Below are positions 34,371 through 44,800 of a DNA stretch of 64,000 nt, piece by piece. A program made the translations under genes and the position numbers. Within the stretch, counting starts at the first letter, position 1. The number at the start of each line of letters is the position of its first letter. This stretch comes from Pseudomonas trivialis (GTDB taxonomy: Bacteria > Pseudomonadota > Gammaproteobacteria > Pseudomonadales > Pseudomonadaceae): NCBI RefSeq assembly GCF_001439805.1, contig NZ_JYLK01000013.1, forward strand, positions 1 through 64,000, in the 5' to 3' direction. The notes below the pieces were generated by a model. The model ran no database searches. It was not told where the DNA came from and saw only the letters and a list, made by a program, of their open reading frames with translations.

Positions 34371-35612
34371 TTGCGTCTGTTTCACACCTCCGACTGGCAC
34401 CTGGGCCAAAACCTCCATGGCCAGGAACGCGACTTCGAACACGCCTGTTTCCTGGACTGGCTGCTGGCCCAGCTCAAGACCCACAGCCCTGACGTGCTGC
34501 TGATCGCCGGCGATATCTTCGACACGGTCAACCCGCCACTCAAGGCCCAGGAGCGGCTGTATGACTTCATCATCAGCGCCCACGAACAAAACCCCGCACT
34601 GACCATCGTGATGATCGCCGGCAACCATGACTCCGGCTCGCGCATCGAGTTGCCCGCGCCGTTGATGCGCCGTCTGCGTACCCATGCGCTGGGCCGGGTG
34701 CTGTGGCTGGATGACGGGCAACTGGATGCCGAGCGCCTGCTGATCCCCTTGACCAATGCCAAAGGCAAGATTGCCGGCTGGTGCCTGGCGCTGCCCTTCC
34801 TGCGCCCGGCGGAAGTCACTGGCGCGCACTTGGGCGACGACTACCTGCGCGGCATCGGCCAAGTGCATGAATGGTTGATCGCCGCCGCCAACGCCAAGCG
34901 CAAAAAAGGCCAGGCGCTGATTGCCATCAGCCATGCGCATATGGCCGGCGGTTCGGTGTCCGAAGACTCCGAGCGCAGCCTGATCATCGGCAATGCCGAG
35001 GCGCTGCCCGCCAGTCTGTTCGATAAAAGTGTCGGTTACGTAGCCCTCGGTCATTTGCACAAGCCACAAAAGGTGAACGGCGAAGAGCGCATTCGCTACA
35101 GCGGCTCGCCGATTCCACTGTCGTTTTCCGAGATCGGCTACAAACACCAGATTCTCGACGTGATGTTCCAGGGCGAAAGGCTGGTCAGCGTCGAACCGCT
35201 GCTGATCCCGCGCTCGGTCAACCTGCAGCGCCTGGACGCCGCACCGCTGGCTGACATTCTCAAGGCCCTGGCAGATTTGCCCGACGTCGACCTGCTCGCC
35301 GAAACCCAGCGCCACCCCTGGCTTGAAGTGCGGGTGCGCCTGGATGAGCCGCAGCCGGACCTGCGCCAGCAAATCGAAGCCGCCCTGCAAGGCAAGGCCG
35401 TGCGCCTGGTGCGCATCGCCGCCGAATACGCTGGCAAGCGCGGCCAGGACGACAACGATGACGCGCGGCTGATCGAACTCGACCAGCTCACGCCCCAGGA
35501 ATTGTTCAGCCGCGCCTGGCACGACAGCTACGGCAGTGAAGTGGACGAGCAGACCCTCAAGGACTTCGCCGTGCTGCTCCAGGAAGTGCAACAGGAGGAG
35601 CAACAGCCATGA
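34371..35612 (+). CDS. sbcD: SbcCD nuclease subunit D
   Basis: A 413-residue metallophosphoesterase of the SbcD/Mre11 family, which forms an ATP-dependent nuclease with SbcC that cleaves hairpins and processes DNA ends. Motifs: HTSDWHLG, AGDIFDTVNP, IAGNHDSGSR, SHAHMAGG, and GHLHKPQ. The start is TTG 34371; GGAG (34361-34364) lies 6 nt upstream, and translation from here gives the usual LRLFHTSDWHLG N-terminus. The stop overlaps the sbcC start by 4 nt. Confidence 0.96.
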   Translation: MRLFHTSDWHLGQNLHGQERDFEHACFLDWLLAQLKTHSPDVLLIAGDIFDTVNPPLKAQERLYDFIISAHEQNPALTIVMIAGNHDSGSRIELPAPLMRRLRTHALGRVLWLDDGQLDAERLLIPLTNAKGKIAGWCLALPFLRPAEVTGAHLGDDYLRGIGQVHEWLIAAANAKRKKGQALIAISHAHMAGGSVSEDSERSLIIGNAEALPASLFDKSVGYVALGHLHKPQKVNGEERIRYSGSPIPLSFSEIGYKHQILDVMFQGERLVSVEPLLIPRSVNLQRLDAAPLADILKALADLPDVDLLAETQRHPWLEVRVRLDEPQPDLRQQIEAALQGKAVRLVRIAAEYAGKRGQDDNDDARLIELDQLTPQELFSRAWHDSYGSEVDEQTLKDFAVLLQEVQQEEQQP

Positions 35613-38600
35613 AGATTCTTGCCATCCGCCTGAAAAACCTTGCCTCATTGGCAGGTCCGTTTGAAATCGACTTTACCGCCGAGCCGCTGGCCAGTGCCGG
35701 CCTGTTTGCGATCACAGGCCCCACCGGCGCGGGTAAAAGCACCCTGCTCGATGCCTTGTGCCTGGCGCTGTTTGGCGCGGTGCCACGTCTGGGCGACACC
35801 GGGCAGGCGAAAATGCCCGATGCCGACACCGATATTTCCATCGGCGACCCGCGCACACTGATTCGTCGCGGCACCGGCGGCGGGTATGCCGAAGTGGATT
35901 TTGTCGGCGTCAACGGCCGTCGCTACCGCGCGCGCTGGGAGGCCAACCGCGCCCGCGACAAGGCCAGCGGCAAACTGCAGAACAGTCGCCAAAGCCTGCT
36001 CGACCTGGACAGCGATCAGGTGCTGGCCAGCCAGAAAACCGAATACAAAACTCAGCTGGAACTGGCCCTTGGTCTGAACTTCGAGCAGTTCACCCGTGCG
36101 GTGTTGCTGGCGCAAAGCGAGTTCAGTGCGTTCCTCAAGGCCAACGACAACGAGCGCAGCGAGCTGCTGGAGAAGCTCACCGACACCGCGCTGTACACCC
36201 AGCTTGGTCGCCGTGCCTTCGACAAGACCAAAGACGCGCGAGACGTGCACAAGCAGTTGCAGGATCAAGCCACCGGCATTGTCCCGCTGACCGCCGAGGC
36301 CCGCGCCGAACTGGACCAGCAACTGAGCGAGGCGCAACAACAGCTTAAAACCCGGCAGGCTCAGCTCAGGCAGCTGGAGTTGCAGCACACCTGGCTCAAG
36401 GAACTGCGCGAGTGGCAAGAGCGCTATCAACATGCGGCGCAGCAACTGCAGCGCGACGAGCAGGCCTGGGCAGCCCAAGCCCCGCTGCGCCAGGACCTTA
36501 ATCACCTGGAGCAGTTGGCGCCGCAGCGACACCATTTTGCACGCCAGGCCGAACTCAGTACCTTGCTCCCGCCACTGGCGGCGCAGATTCAGCAGCATAT
36601 TGAACAGCAACACGCGCTGCAGACCCGCCAGCAGCAGGCACAGCTGCAACAAACCAGCGCGCACAGCGCCGTGGCCCAGGCTGTAAAAAACCAGGCCGAC
36701 GCTGCGCCGCTGTTGCGCCAGGCCGTCGAAGAGCAAAGCACCCTCGCCCACCTGACCCGCGACCTCGCCAGGCGCACCGAAGAAAAACACCAGCAGCAAA
36801 GCGCCTGCCTGGAAGGCCAGGCCCGGCTCAAAGCCATGCAGGACAAACACGCCGACGTCGAACAGCGCCTGCAACGCCTGGCCGCGGAGCTTGAGCGCAG
36901 CGCCAGCCTCGCCCCGCTGAGCGACGCCTGGAACGCCTACCGCGACCGCCTGCAACAGTTGATGCTGATCGGCAACCGCCTGAGCAAAGGCCAGGCCGAA
37001 TTGCCCCAACTGGAGCAGCGCGCCACGGCCACTGCACAGGCGTTCGCCGAGCAGCGCGAAGCGTTGGACCTGCTGTTTCAGGAGGCCGGTGCCGAACCCC
37101 ACGCGGTAGCGGAACAGGTGCAACTGCTGGCCAGCCTGCTGCAGGACAATCGCAAGCAGCAGCGCGCCTTCGAAGAACTGACGCGCCTGTGGGACAGCCA
37201 GCAACAGTTGGACCAGCAAGCCGCCACCCTCACGCAGAAGCTCGCCGATGCCGCGCAACAACGCGAGCAACTGAACCAGGCCGGCCTGCAAGCCAAGGCC
37301 GAACTGGCGGTGGCCGAACAGACCCTCACCGTGACCCGGCAGCTGCTGGAGCGCCAACGCCTGGCGCGCAGTGCCAGCGTCGAGGAGTTGCGTGAACAGT
37401 TACAGGATGACCAGCCCTGCCCCGTGTGCGGCAGCCCTGAACACCCGTATCACCAGCCCGAAGCGTTGCTGCACAGCCTGGGCCGTCACGATGAAACCGA
37501 AGAGGCCACGGCGCAGAAGGTCGTCGACACGCTCAAGGAAAAGCTCACCGAACTGCGCGGTGAAGTCGGTGGACTGATCGCCCAGCAGAAAGAGTTTTTG
37601 CAACAACAGGAACACCTGGCCGCCCAGCACACCGCGCTCAAGCCGAGCCTTGAAGCGCACCCGTTGTCGGCTTCGCTGTTCAATCAGGAAGCGGCCAAAC
37701 GCAGCGCCTGGCTGGGCCAGCAACTCAACCAGCTGACTCAGAGCATCGGCCAGGACGAACAGCGCCAGGCCGCACTGCTCAACCTGCAACAGAATGCCGG
37801 GCGCCTGCAACAGCAGCTGAACAGCGCCCAGCAAGCGAGCCAGCAAGCGCGCCAACTGATGCTCGACCAGCAACGCGAGCTGGCCAACGACCGCGAACGC
37901 CTGGACGAGGAATTGCACGCCTTCGCCAACCTGTTGCCCGCCGAAACCCTCGACGGTTTGCGCAGCGATCCGGCAGCAACCTTCATGCTGCTCGACCAGC
38001 ACGTCAGCCAGCGGCTTGAGCAACTGCGCCACCAACGCGACGAACTGGCCGAACAACAAGCGCGTCAGCAGGCCATCGAAAAAGAGCACACCCATCAGCA
38101 ACACCGTGAGCAACAGCTCGACGCGCTCAACCAGCAATTCAACGCGCTGACGACGCAGCAACAGGCCGCTCAGGAAAAACTCGGTACTTTGCTGGGGGAC
38201 TACACCAGCGCCGAGCACTGGCAAGAGCAACTGGAACAGGCGGTGGTGCAATCGCGCCAGAGCGAAGCCGAGGCCAGTCAACAGGTGCAGGCTATTCACG
38301 ACGAACTGATCCAACTGGCGGCCGACCTCAAGGCCCGCCAGGAGCGTCAGTCGGCGCTGCACAGCGAACAACAGGCACTCGACACGCGCTTGAGCGAGTG
38401 GCGCGCACGGCATCCCGAGCTGGATGACACACACCTCACGCGTTTGCTGGCGTTCGATGATGCCCAACTCAGTGAACTGCGTCAGCAGGTGCAGACCAGC
38501 GAAAAAGCCCTCGGGCAAGCCAGGGTGTTGCTGCATGAGCGCGAACAGCGCCTGGCCGAACACCAGGCCCTGCACAACGGCAACCTCGAAGCAGAACAGT

Positions 38601-39247
38601 TGGACAACAGCCTTGCCGCCCTCAACCAGCAACTGGGCGAGACCGAGAAACAGTGCGCAGAGCTGCGCGCACGGCAGTCCGAAGACCAGCGCCGTCAGGC
38701 GGCCAACAGCGCACTGGCCGCGCAAATCGCCCAGGCCTATGAAGAATGGCAGCGCTGGGCACGCCTGAGCGCACTGATCGGCTCGGCCACCGGCGACACC
38801 TTCCGCAAGATCGCCCAGGCCTACAACCTCGACCTGCTGGTGCACCACGCCAACGTGCAGTTGCGCCAACTGGTGCGCCGCTACCGCCTCAAGCGCGGCG
38901 GCAGCATGCTCGGCCTGCTGGTAATGGACACTGAAATGGGCGACGAACTGCGCTCGGTGCATTCGTTGTCCGGCGGCGAGACGTTTCTGGTGTCCCTGGC
39001 GCTGGCATTGGGGCTGGCGTCAATGGCGTCGAGCACGCTGAAGATCGAGTCGCTGTTTATCGACGAAGGTTTCGGCAGCCTGGACCCGGAGTCGCTGCAA
39101 CTGGCGATGGACGCGCTGGACGGCTTGCAGGCCCAGGGCCGCAAGGTGGCGGTGATTTCCCATGTACAGGAGATGCACGAGCGCATCCCCGTGCAGATCC
39201 AGGTCAAGCGTCAGGGCAACGGCTTGAGTACCCTGGAGGTCAAGTGA
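35609..39247 (+). CDS. sbcC: SbcCD nuclease subunit C (SMC-like ATPase)
   Basis: A 1212-residue Rad50-type ATPase. Walker A is GPTGAGKST (about 37-45). Long Gln-rich coiled coils flank a zinc hook CPVCG (about 604-608). The ABC signature LSGGE (about 1120) and the Walker B region SLFIDEGFGSLD follow near the C-terminus. Domain order and length are standard. It is translationally coupled to sbcD upstream, and the start of the GST gene overlaps its stop by 4 nt. Confidence 0.96.
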   Translation: MKILAIRLKNLASLAGPFEIDFTAEPLASAGLFAITGPTGAGKSTLLDALCLALFGAVPRLGDTGQAKMPDADTDISIGDPRTLIRRGTGGGYAEVDFVGVNGRRYRARWEANRARDKASGKLQNSRQSLLDLDSDQVLASQKTEYKTQLELALGLNFEQFTRAVLLAQSEFSAFLKANDNERSELLEKLTDTALYTQLGRRAFDKTKDARDVHKQLQDQATGIVPLTAEARAELDQQLSEAQQQLKTRQAQLRQLELQHTWLKELREWQERYQHAAQQLQRDEQAWAAQAPLRQDLNHLEQLAPQRHHFARQAELSTLLPPLAAQIQQHIEQQHALQTRQQQAQLQQTSAHSAVAQAVKNQADAAPLLRQAVEEQSTLAHLTRDLARRTEEKHQQQSACLEGQARLKAMQDKHADVEQRLQRLAAELERSASLAPLSDAWNAYRDRLQQLMLIGNRLSKGQAELPQLEQRATATAQAFAEQREALDLLFQEAGAEPHAVAEQVQLLASLLQDNRKQQRAFEELTRLWDSQQQLDQQAATLTQKLADAAQQREQLNQAGLQAKAELAVAEQTLTVTRQLLERQRLARSASVEELREQLQDDQPCPVCGSPEHPYHQPEALLHSLGRHDETEEATAQKVVDTLKEKLTELRGEVGGLIAQQKEFLQQQEHLAAQHTALKPSLEAHPLSASLFNQEAAKRSAWLGQQLNQLTQSIGQDEQRQAALLNLQQNAGRLQQQLNSAQQASQQARQLMLDQQRELANDRERLDEELHAFANLLPAETLDGLRSDPAATFMLLDQHVSQRLEQLRHQRDELAEQQARQQAIEKEHTHQQHREQQLDALNQQFNALTTQQQAAQEKLGTLLGDYTSAEHWQEQLEQAVVQSRQSEAEASQQVQAIHDELIQLAADLKARQERQSALHSEQQALDTRLSEWRARHPELDDTHLTRLLAFDDAQLSELRQQVQTSEKALGQARVLLHEREQRLAEHQALHNGNLEAEQLDNSLAALNQQLGETEKQCAELRARQSEDQRRQAANSALAAQIAQAYEEWQRWARLSALIGSATGDTFRKIAQAYNLDLLVHHANVQLRQLVRRYRLKRGGSMLGLLVMDTEMGDELRSVHSLSGGETFLVSLALALGLASMASSTLKIESLFIDEGFGSLDPESLQLAMDALDGLQAQGRKVAVISHVQEMHERIPVQIQVKRQGNGLSTLEVK

Positions 39248-39837
39248 GCGAGGCGCTGCTGTATTCGTTCCGGCGCTGCCCCTATGCGATGCGCGCTCGC
39301 ATGGCGTTGCGTTACGCCGAGGTGGCGGTGCGCATCGTCGAAGTGAGCCTCAAGGCCAAGCCGGCCGACATGCTCGCGCTGTCGCCCAAGGGCACGGTGC
39401 CGGTGCTGAGCGTGGGGGGCCGAGTGATTGATGAAAGCCTGGCGATCATGCAGTGGGCATTGGCGCAGCACGACCCGGATGACTGGCTGCTGGACGGCGA
39501 TCCGGCGGTGCTGGCGTTGATCGCCGAGAATGACCAGAACTTCAAACATCATTTGAATCGATACAAGTACGCCGAGCGTTACCCGCAGCATCCGATGGAA
39601 CATTATCGGGCCGAGGGTGAGGTATTCCTGCAGACGCTGGAAAATTTACTGACGGAGCGTCGCTGTTTGCTGGCCGATCATTTGAGCCTGGCAGATGTGG
39701 CGCTGGCGCCGTTCGTGCGCCAGTTTGCCCATGTGGATCGCGAGTGGTTCGCCAGTACGCCCTATACCCGATTACAAACCTGGCTGCAGCGCTTTGTGGA
39801 ATCACCGCTGTTTGTAGCGGTAATGGCCAAACCCTGA
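39244..39837 (+). CDS. Glutathione S-transferase family protein
   Basis: A 197-residue GST. The N-terminal thioredoxin-like domain contains YSFRRCPYAMRARMAL, with a glutaredoxin-like CPYA motif, and the SPKGTVPVLSVGGRVIDES glutathione-binding block. The C-terminal helical domain has LADHLSLADVALAPFVRQFA. It resembles omega- or YfcF-like bacterial GSTs, with a catalytic Cys instead of Ser/Tyr. The GTG start at 39244 lies in the sbcC stop (GTGA), so it is the last gene of the sbcDC operon. Confidence 0.88.
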   Translation: MSEALLYSFRRCPYAMRARMALRYAEVAVRIVEVSLKAKPADMLALSPKGTVPVLSVGGRVIDESLAIMQWALAQHDPDDWLLDGDPAVLALIAENDQNFKHHLNRYKYAERYPQHPMEHYRAEGEVFLQTLENLLTERRCLLADHLSLADVALAPFVRQFAHVDREWFASTPYTRLQTWLQRFVESPLFVAVMAKP

Positions 39838-39873
39838 GTTCAACACCATCAAATGTGGAAGCTCAGTTCAAGC

Positions 39874-40053
39874 TTATCGCAGGGTCCTGTGATCGAGGGC
39901 GGCATAGAAGTTGGCGCTTTGTTGCAGGTACTTCTGGGTGTAGGCGCTGGTGCGGGATTTTGTGTGTGTGACTTCCACGCTGGCGGCCGCCGGCAAGGCA
40001 ACAGTGGCGGAAACAGCAGACGCGGCGATGATGGAGAAGAGGTTCAAGTTCAT
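39874..40053 (-). CDS. Small exported hypothetical protein (59 aa)
   Basis: A short open frame of 59 residues on the minus strand. It starts at the ATG at 40053, preceded by GAGGG at good spacing. It encodes a clear signal peptide (MNLNLFSIIAASAVSATVAL up to PAAAS) and a mature part VEVTHTKSRTSAYTQKYLQQ followed by SANFYAALDHRTLR. Good ribosome site, signal peptide and third-position G+C bias support a real gene. The function is unknown. It reads convergently with the GST gene and lies alone before the lactonase. Confidence 0.62.
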   Translation of the reverse strand: MNLNLFSIIAASAVSATVALPAAASVEVTHTKSRTSAYTQKYLQQSANFYAALDHRTLR

Positions 40054-40182
40054 GGCGGTAACCCTCGTGTTCGTTTGGTTGAATGGCCGGGGAAGGCCTT
40101 GGGACTCAACTTACGCCCGAGGGTTGAACCTTAGAAATGCTTTGAAACACTAGCCGCTATTAACAGCATTAATGGAACGGCT

Positions 40183-40205
40183 CAGGCCCCGCATTGCGGG
40201 GCCTG
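40183..40205. terminator. Hairpin after the lactonase gene
   Basis: CAGGCCCCGC (40183-40192) pairs with GCGGGGCCTG (40196-40205) across the loop ATT. It sits just beyond the lactonase stop. No T-run follows in either direction, so the terminator role is tentative. Confidence 0.5.
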
Positions 40206-40209
40206 TGGC

Positions 40210-41385
40210 TTATTGAGGCAGCAGAAACTTAAGGTCGCTGGGCGCGTCAATCGCCAGTTTCTGCACGGTTTTACCCAGCAGGCCGGTCGCCGGGTTGCGT
40301 TCGACCACCACGATTTCATTGCTCTTCTGGTTGGCAATCAGCACGAACTTGCCGCTCGGGTCGAGGCTGAATTCGCGCGGATGGTCGCCTTCGACGGAAC
40401 GCTTTTGAATCTGCTTGAGGTGCGCCGTCGCCGGGTCGATGCTGAACACCAGCAGCTCATTGGCCGTACCGCGATTGCTCACGTACAGGAACTTGCCGTC
40501 GTTGGAGGCATGCAGCGCGGCACCGGCCTTGTCGGTCACCGGCTGGCCGGTGGCGTAATCGAGCAATTGGGTCTGAGTGAGCTGGCCGTCCTGGTAATCG
40601 AACACCGCAATCTGGGCGCTCATCTCGGTGGTCAGCCAGGCATGCTTGCCGTCGGCGCTGAACAACAGATGACGCGGACCGCTGCCCGCCGGCAGTTGCA
40701 CCGACGCCGGCTTGGCCGGGGTCAAAGGCTGTTCGTGATTGGCCTTGGGGTCGTAGCGGTAGACGAACACCTTGTCGGCCCCCAGGTCCTGCACGAACAC
40801 GTACTTGCCATCGGGCGATGCCACCACCGAGTGCACATGGTTGGAGGCCTGGCGCTCAGGGTTCACGCCACTGGCCGGGTGCCCGCTCATTTGCACCGGT
40901 GCCGACAGCTTGCCACTGGCGTCCAGCGGCAGAATCGCCAGGCTGCCACCCGGGTCTTCCAGTACCGAGTAGTTGGCAACGAACAGATAGCGCCCGTCAG
41001 CCGCGATGCTGGAATGGGTCGGCTCGTTGCCCAGGCTCTGCACCTGGTTGATCAGGCTGAGCTGATGGTTCTGCGGGTCAATGCTGTAGCCGCTGACGCG
41101 CCCGACCGCGTCCTGCTGGCCCGGGCCATTTTCGTTGACCACGTAGAGACGCTTCTGGTCCCTGGAAAGGGTCAGCCAGGACGGATTGGCCGCCTTGGCC
41201 GCCAGCACCGGTTTACCGGTGAACTGGCCGGTGCGGCTGTCGAACTGCAGGCGGTAGATACCTTCGCTGCTGCCGGCGGTGTAGCTGCCCACCAGCAGGT
41301 CGTGGGTGTCGGCCGGTGCAGCCTGCACCGACATCGCACCGACACTGCCCGCCATCAGCAGCGGCCAGAATTTACGCATCATCAT
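40210..41385 (-). CDS. Lactonase family protein (6-phosphogluconolactonase-like beta-propeller), exported
   Basis: A 391-residue seven-bladed propeller of the Pgl/YbhE lactonase family. It starts MMMRKFWPLLMAGSVGAMSV and has a signal peptide ending QAA, so unlike cytosolic Pgl it should be periplasmic. Family blocks: LLVGSYTAGSSEGIYRLQFD, NPSWLTLSRDQKRLYVVNE, AGSGPRHLLFSADGKHAWL, EGDHPREFSLDPSGKFVLIANQ. Homologues in Pseudomonas act on gluconolactone-type substrates; the exact lactone is inference. AGAGGA lies 8 nt before the ATG at 41385. The start overlaps the end of the DUF5629-like gene by 14 nt, so the two form an operon. Confidence 0.87.
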   Translation of the reverse strand: MMMRKFWPLLMAGSVGAMSVQAAPADTHDLLVGSYTAGSSEGIYRLQFDSRTGQFTGKPVLAAKAANPSWLTLSRDQKRLYVVNENGPGQQDAVGRVSGYSIDPQNHQLSLINQVQSLGNEPTHSSIAADGRYLFVANYSVLEDPGGSLAILPLDASGKLSAPVQMSGHPASGVNPERQASNHVHSVVASPDGKYVFVQDLGADKVFVYRYDPKANHEQPLTPAKPASVQLPAGSGPRHLLFSADGKHAWLTTEMSAQIAVFDYQDGQLTQTQLLDYATGQPVTDKAGAALHASNDGKFLYVSNRGTANELLVFSIDPATAHLKQIQKRSVEGDHPREFSLDPSGKFVLIANQKSNEIVVVERNPATGLLGKTVQKLAIDAPSDLKFLLPQ

Positions 41386-41662
41386 GCTCGTCGTCCTCTT
41401 CGTTATTGTTGCCGGTGATCGCACTCATGCAGATCAGGCGATGCTCGCCCGAGTCACCGGTCAGGGTCCAGCTTTGCAGGGTCTGGTCAAAGGTGGCCTG
41501 TTCGACCTGCTCCAGGCTGAACGTCCAGCGCTTTTCAGCACGGCCGTCCATGGCGGTGATCTGCAGCTTTTGCTCTGACAGCTCAAAGTCGAAGGCGTGC
41601 AACCCGTCGATCTCAAGCATGTCGGTGGTGGTGAGGACGGTGGCGAGGTTGTCGGCAGTCAT
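41372..41662 (-). CDS. Small DUF5629-like hypothetical protein
   Basis: A 96-residue acidic protein, MTADNLATVLTTTDMLEIDG onward, ending in a run of acidic residues (GNNNEEDDEHDDA). Composition and sequence agree with my recollection of the Pseudomonas-specific DUF5629 family; this assignment is moderate. It is soluble, with no signal peptide. The start at 41662 was chosen over the upstream frame to 41773 because conserved sequence begins here, though the ribosome site is weak. It is the first gene of a pair with the exported lactonase. Confidence 0.65.
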   Translation of the reverse strand: MTADNLATVLTTTDMLEIDGLHAFDFELSEQKLQITAMDGRAEKRWTFSLEQVEQATFDQTLQSWTLTGDSGEHRLICMSAITGNNNEEDDEHDDA

Positions 41663-41770
41663 TACGAATCGGTCATCTGAAAAGGAAGGTGCACATGATA
41701 GGCGAGTTTTACCGCCGGGAGGGTGGCGGTAGCCGGTTAACGCCTGCGCGGAGTCTCGAACCGTAACGTA

Positions 41771-41806
41771 CACGGGTCCCCTTCTCCTTCGTAAGGCTTA
41801 CCCGTG
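41771..41806 (+). promoter_or_regulatory. Possible hairpin over the start codon of the first giant gene
   Basis: CACGGGT (41771-41777) can pair with ACCCGTG (41800-41806). The second arm contains the GTG start codon. The loop contains the TAAGG ribosome site, itself able to form CCTT-CGT-AAGG. This would lower translation unless opened. Confidence 0.35.
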
Positions 41807-44800
41807 ACCGACAACTTAGTGAAACTCGCTGTTCAGGCTCAGTTCTGCATGCGCCCGACCCTGCGCGCAGTGGTGGCGCAGATGCTCGCCGACACGCTCA
41901 GGGAAAAATACCCGCCGTTGACGCACCCCATCGCTCAACTGCGCCTGGCGCTGCCCCGCAGTGGCGGCGGACGCGACTTGAAGCCGCTGGTGGATGCGGC
42001 GCTTGAGTACATCGCAGCGCGCAGCTTGCCCGATTTGACGCGCCACGGTGGTCTTGACGTTTATTTAAGCGACGCCTCCGGTACGCGCCTGACCTTCGAG
42101 GCTGACGGGACGCACAGCTACGACCTGGACGTGGTCGAAGCGGTTATCCGCGAACTGCCGTTGTGGGTGAGCGTGGCCTTTCAGGACGCACTGGTGGCGT
42201 ACTGGAACGCACCCAGCGACGCTGGCGGCAGCCGCTGGCAATGGTTTGCCGGTCTGTTGCAGGGCCAGTTGCGCGCAGAGGCGATCCGCCAGCTGGGTGG
42301 CGATGGGCAAGCATTGCAATGCGTCACGCGCCTGGCCGATTACCCCGCGCGCGAAACCCGCAGCCGGCGCTCCGGGCCAGAACGGTCGCTGCATGCGTAC
42401 AGTGTGGAAACCCGGCTGGTGCAGGGCCAAACCCGAGTCACGCGACAATCGAGCGATATTCTCCTGGTCGATGACAAGCAGGTGTGGCTGTGCAGTCTGT
42501 CGGGACGCATCGAAGCCTACAGCAGCCTCGACGCGTTTGGCGAAGCCTGGGGCCAGCGCATGGCGCAACAGTTCATCGCCGACAGCATCACGTGGCAACT
42601 CTACGAGCCCGACGGCAATATTTTTGAAGTGCAGGCTGCGCTGGTGCTCAATGCCCAACTGGATGATCTCGCCGCCGTAGACCTGACCACCGCGACCACG
42701 CCGGACCACTTGCACACACTGTTCGAATCAATCACCGACCCGGCCGCACAGCTGAACCCGGCGCCTGCCGTGCCGCGCCAAACCCTGCTCAGAATCGAAG
42801 CCGCCCTACCCGACTGGCTTGAGCAGGCCTCACCCGACTTACGCTTCGCCTATCGCCGCTGCCTGCTCGAACAAGCCAGCGCCAGGCGGCTGGATGATGG
42901 AAAAACCTGGCTGGACGGGCTGGACGATATTCGCACTTATGCCTGCCGCCATTTGGACAACCAGATGTGCCTGGCGCGCAACGCGTGGCTGACGGGTGAA
43001 CGCACGTGCGACACGGACGACCCGAAATACCACGCCGACAAGCTGGAGCTGACCTTTGCCGTGCCGGTCGGCACGCTCAGCGGTGGTTATATCGAGCCGG
43101 TGCACATGAATCTGGTCGACCTGGCCCTGAAAAACCTGTCGGGCTCACCCAAAGGTTCCATGACATTGCGTGATAGCGATGGGCAAGCCATTGAAGCGTG
43201 GTTGACGCCAGACTATGTAAAGCAGCTGGTTCAGCGAGTGGATATCGGCCTGAACTACCCGAACTATATGCGCGAGCAATTGCTCGCTGACAGTGCTGAT
43301 GCGCGGCAACGAAAGCGCCTGTTCATTGCCCAGCGCCCGCTACGGTTGAAAAGCCAGGCGTTGGAGCATGCGATCAGACGTGAAGCGGGCCTCACGGCAA
43401 CGGGAGCCGATTATGTGGCGGCCGTGGTCGCTTCCAGCCACGCCGAACGTTACGTTGATAACGTCGAAATCGTCATGCGCCCGTTGGCTTTCCAGCGCAA
43501 ACCCGGTGCCCTGGCGGATGTAGTGCACCATATGTTCATCATTGAGCCGCTTAACGGACAAGTCGGGCCGCACCTGCTGTATCGCCCGGCTTATCGGCAG
43601 TCATTGCTGCAATTCACCCGCCGCGCGCAGCTGCTCGCGGCCATCGCCGAACCAGGCGATCTGCAGGACAGCGTGCTGGCGTGGCTGGACGACCGCGCCA
43701 GGCCCATTTACAGCAACGGCGGTTTCAATGAGCCCCATTACGTGCGGATCGGCGGTATCGGTTCGGAATTCGATCCACTGCCCGCCGTGCCGAAACCGGC
43801 AACGCTGGCCGGCCCTGATGATCAGTGCAACGACGAGCTTGCGCAGTCGCTGAGCAACGGCCAATTGATGGAATATCTTTTTACCAGCGAGGTGCGCCAG
43901 TTACTGGCGCAGGCTGATCGCGAGTCGAACTCCAATGCCGAAAGCCGTTGGGCGCTGATCCTCGAGGGCGCGCAGTTGGGCTTCGATACCTTGCTGATGC
44001 TGGCGCGTGGCCCTGCGGCGGTGGTCGGCTGGTTCGTGCAACTGGTGCAGAGCCTGGCCCAGGACCTGCCAGCCCTGGTCAGCGACGACCCGACTGCCCG
44101 CGAACTGGCGCAGATCGATTTACTGCTTAACACGGCCATGGTGCTGGTGCATCAGGCCACGGCATCACCGGTGCCAGATCCCCCCCTTATGGACCACCTG
44201 GCGCTCGCCCGGCTGCCCCTGCGGCGAACGCCAGGTCCGGCAATAACCGCACCGCCCACAATCAGGCGCGGGGCGGTCGGCCTTCCCGCCGAACCGCCAG
44301 GTGGCGGCCGCACCCTGCTCGATTTTGACCACTCACTGGCCGGCGACAGTGCCTCGGCACGGATGCTGCAAAAACTGCTGGCCTTTAAAGTGGCCTGGCC
44401 CGATCCGTTGCCCGCGCCCGTCGAGATCGGCGCGTTCAAGGGGTTGTACAACATCGACGGCGCCTGGCATGCAACGATTGGCGGGCTGTTCCTGCGGGTA
44501 AACATCGTTGCGGGATTCGGCGAAGTGTTCATCGTCCCCCCCGACAAACCCACACACCCCGGCATCAAGCTGGCAACCGACGGCAAGGGCCATTGGACGC
44601 TCGACCGTGGCTTGAAGCTGCTCGGCGGCGGCCCCAAGCGACTGGCCGCGTTGCGCGAGACAAACCGCAATGCGCTGCAGGATCTTTCTGTACGCATGCA
44701 TTCGCTTCAAGAGCAAAACACACTGGCGCAACGCGAGGTCAATGCATCCTTTGAACGGATGAGTGCCGCCCGCAGCGACATGGCCAGACAATCCGAGAAA

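Noticed and set aside
39853..40134. Plus-strand frame overlapping the small exported protein
   Set aside because: Gly/Arg-rich antisense translation without a ribosome site; the minus-strand frame has signal peptide and GAGGG.
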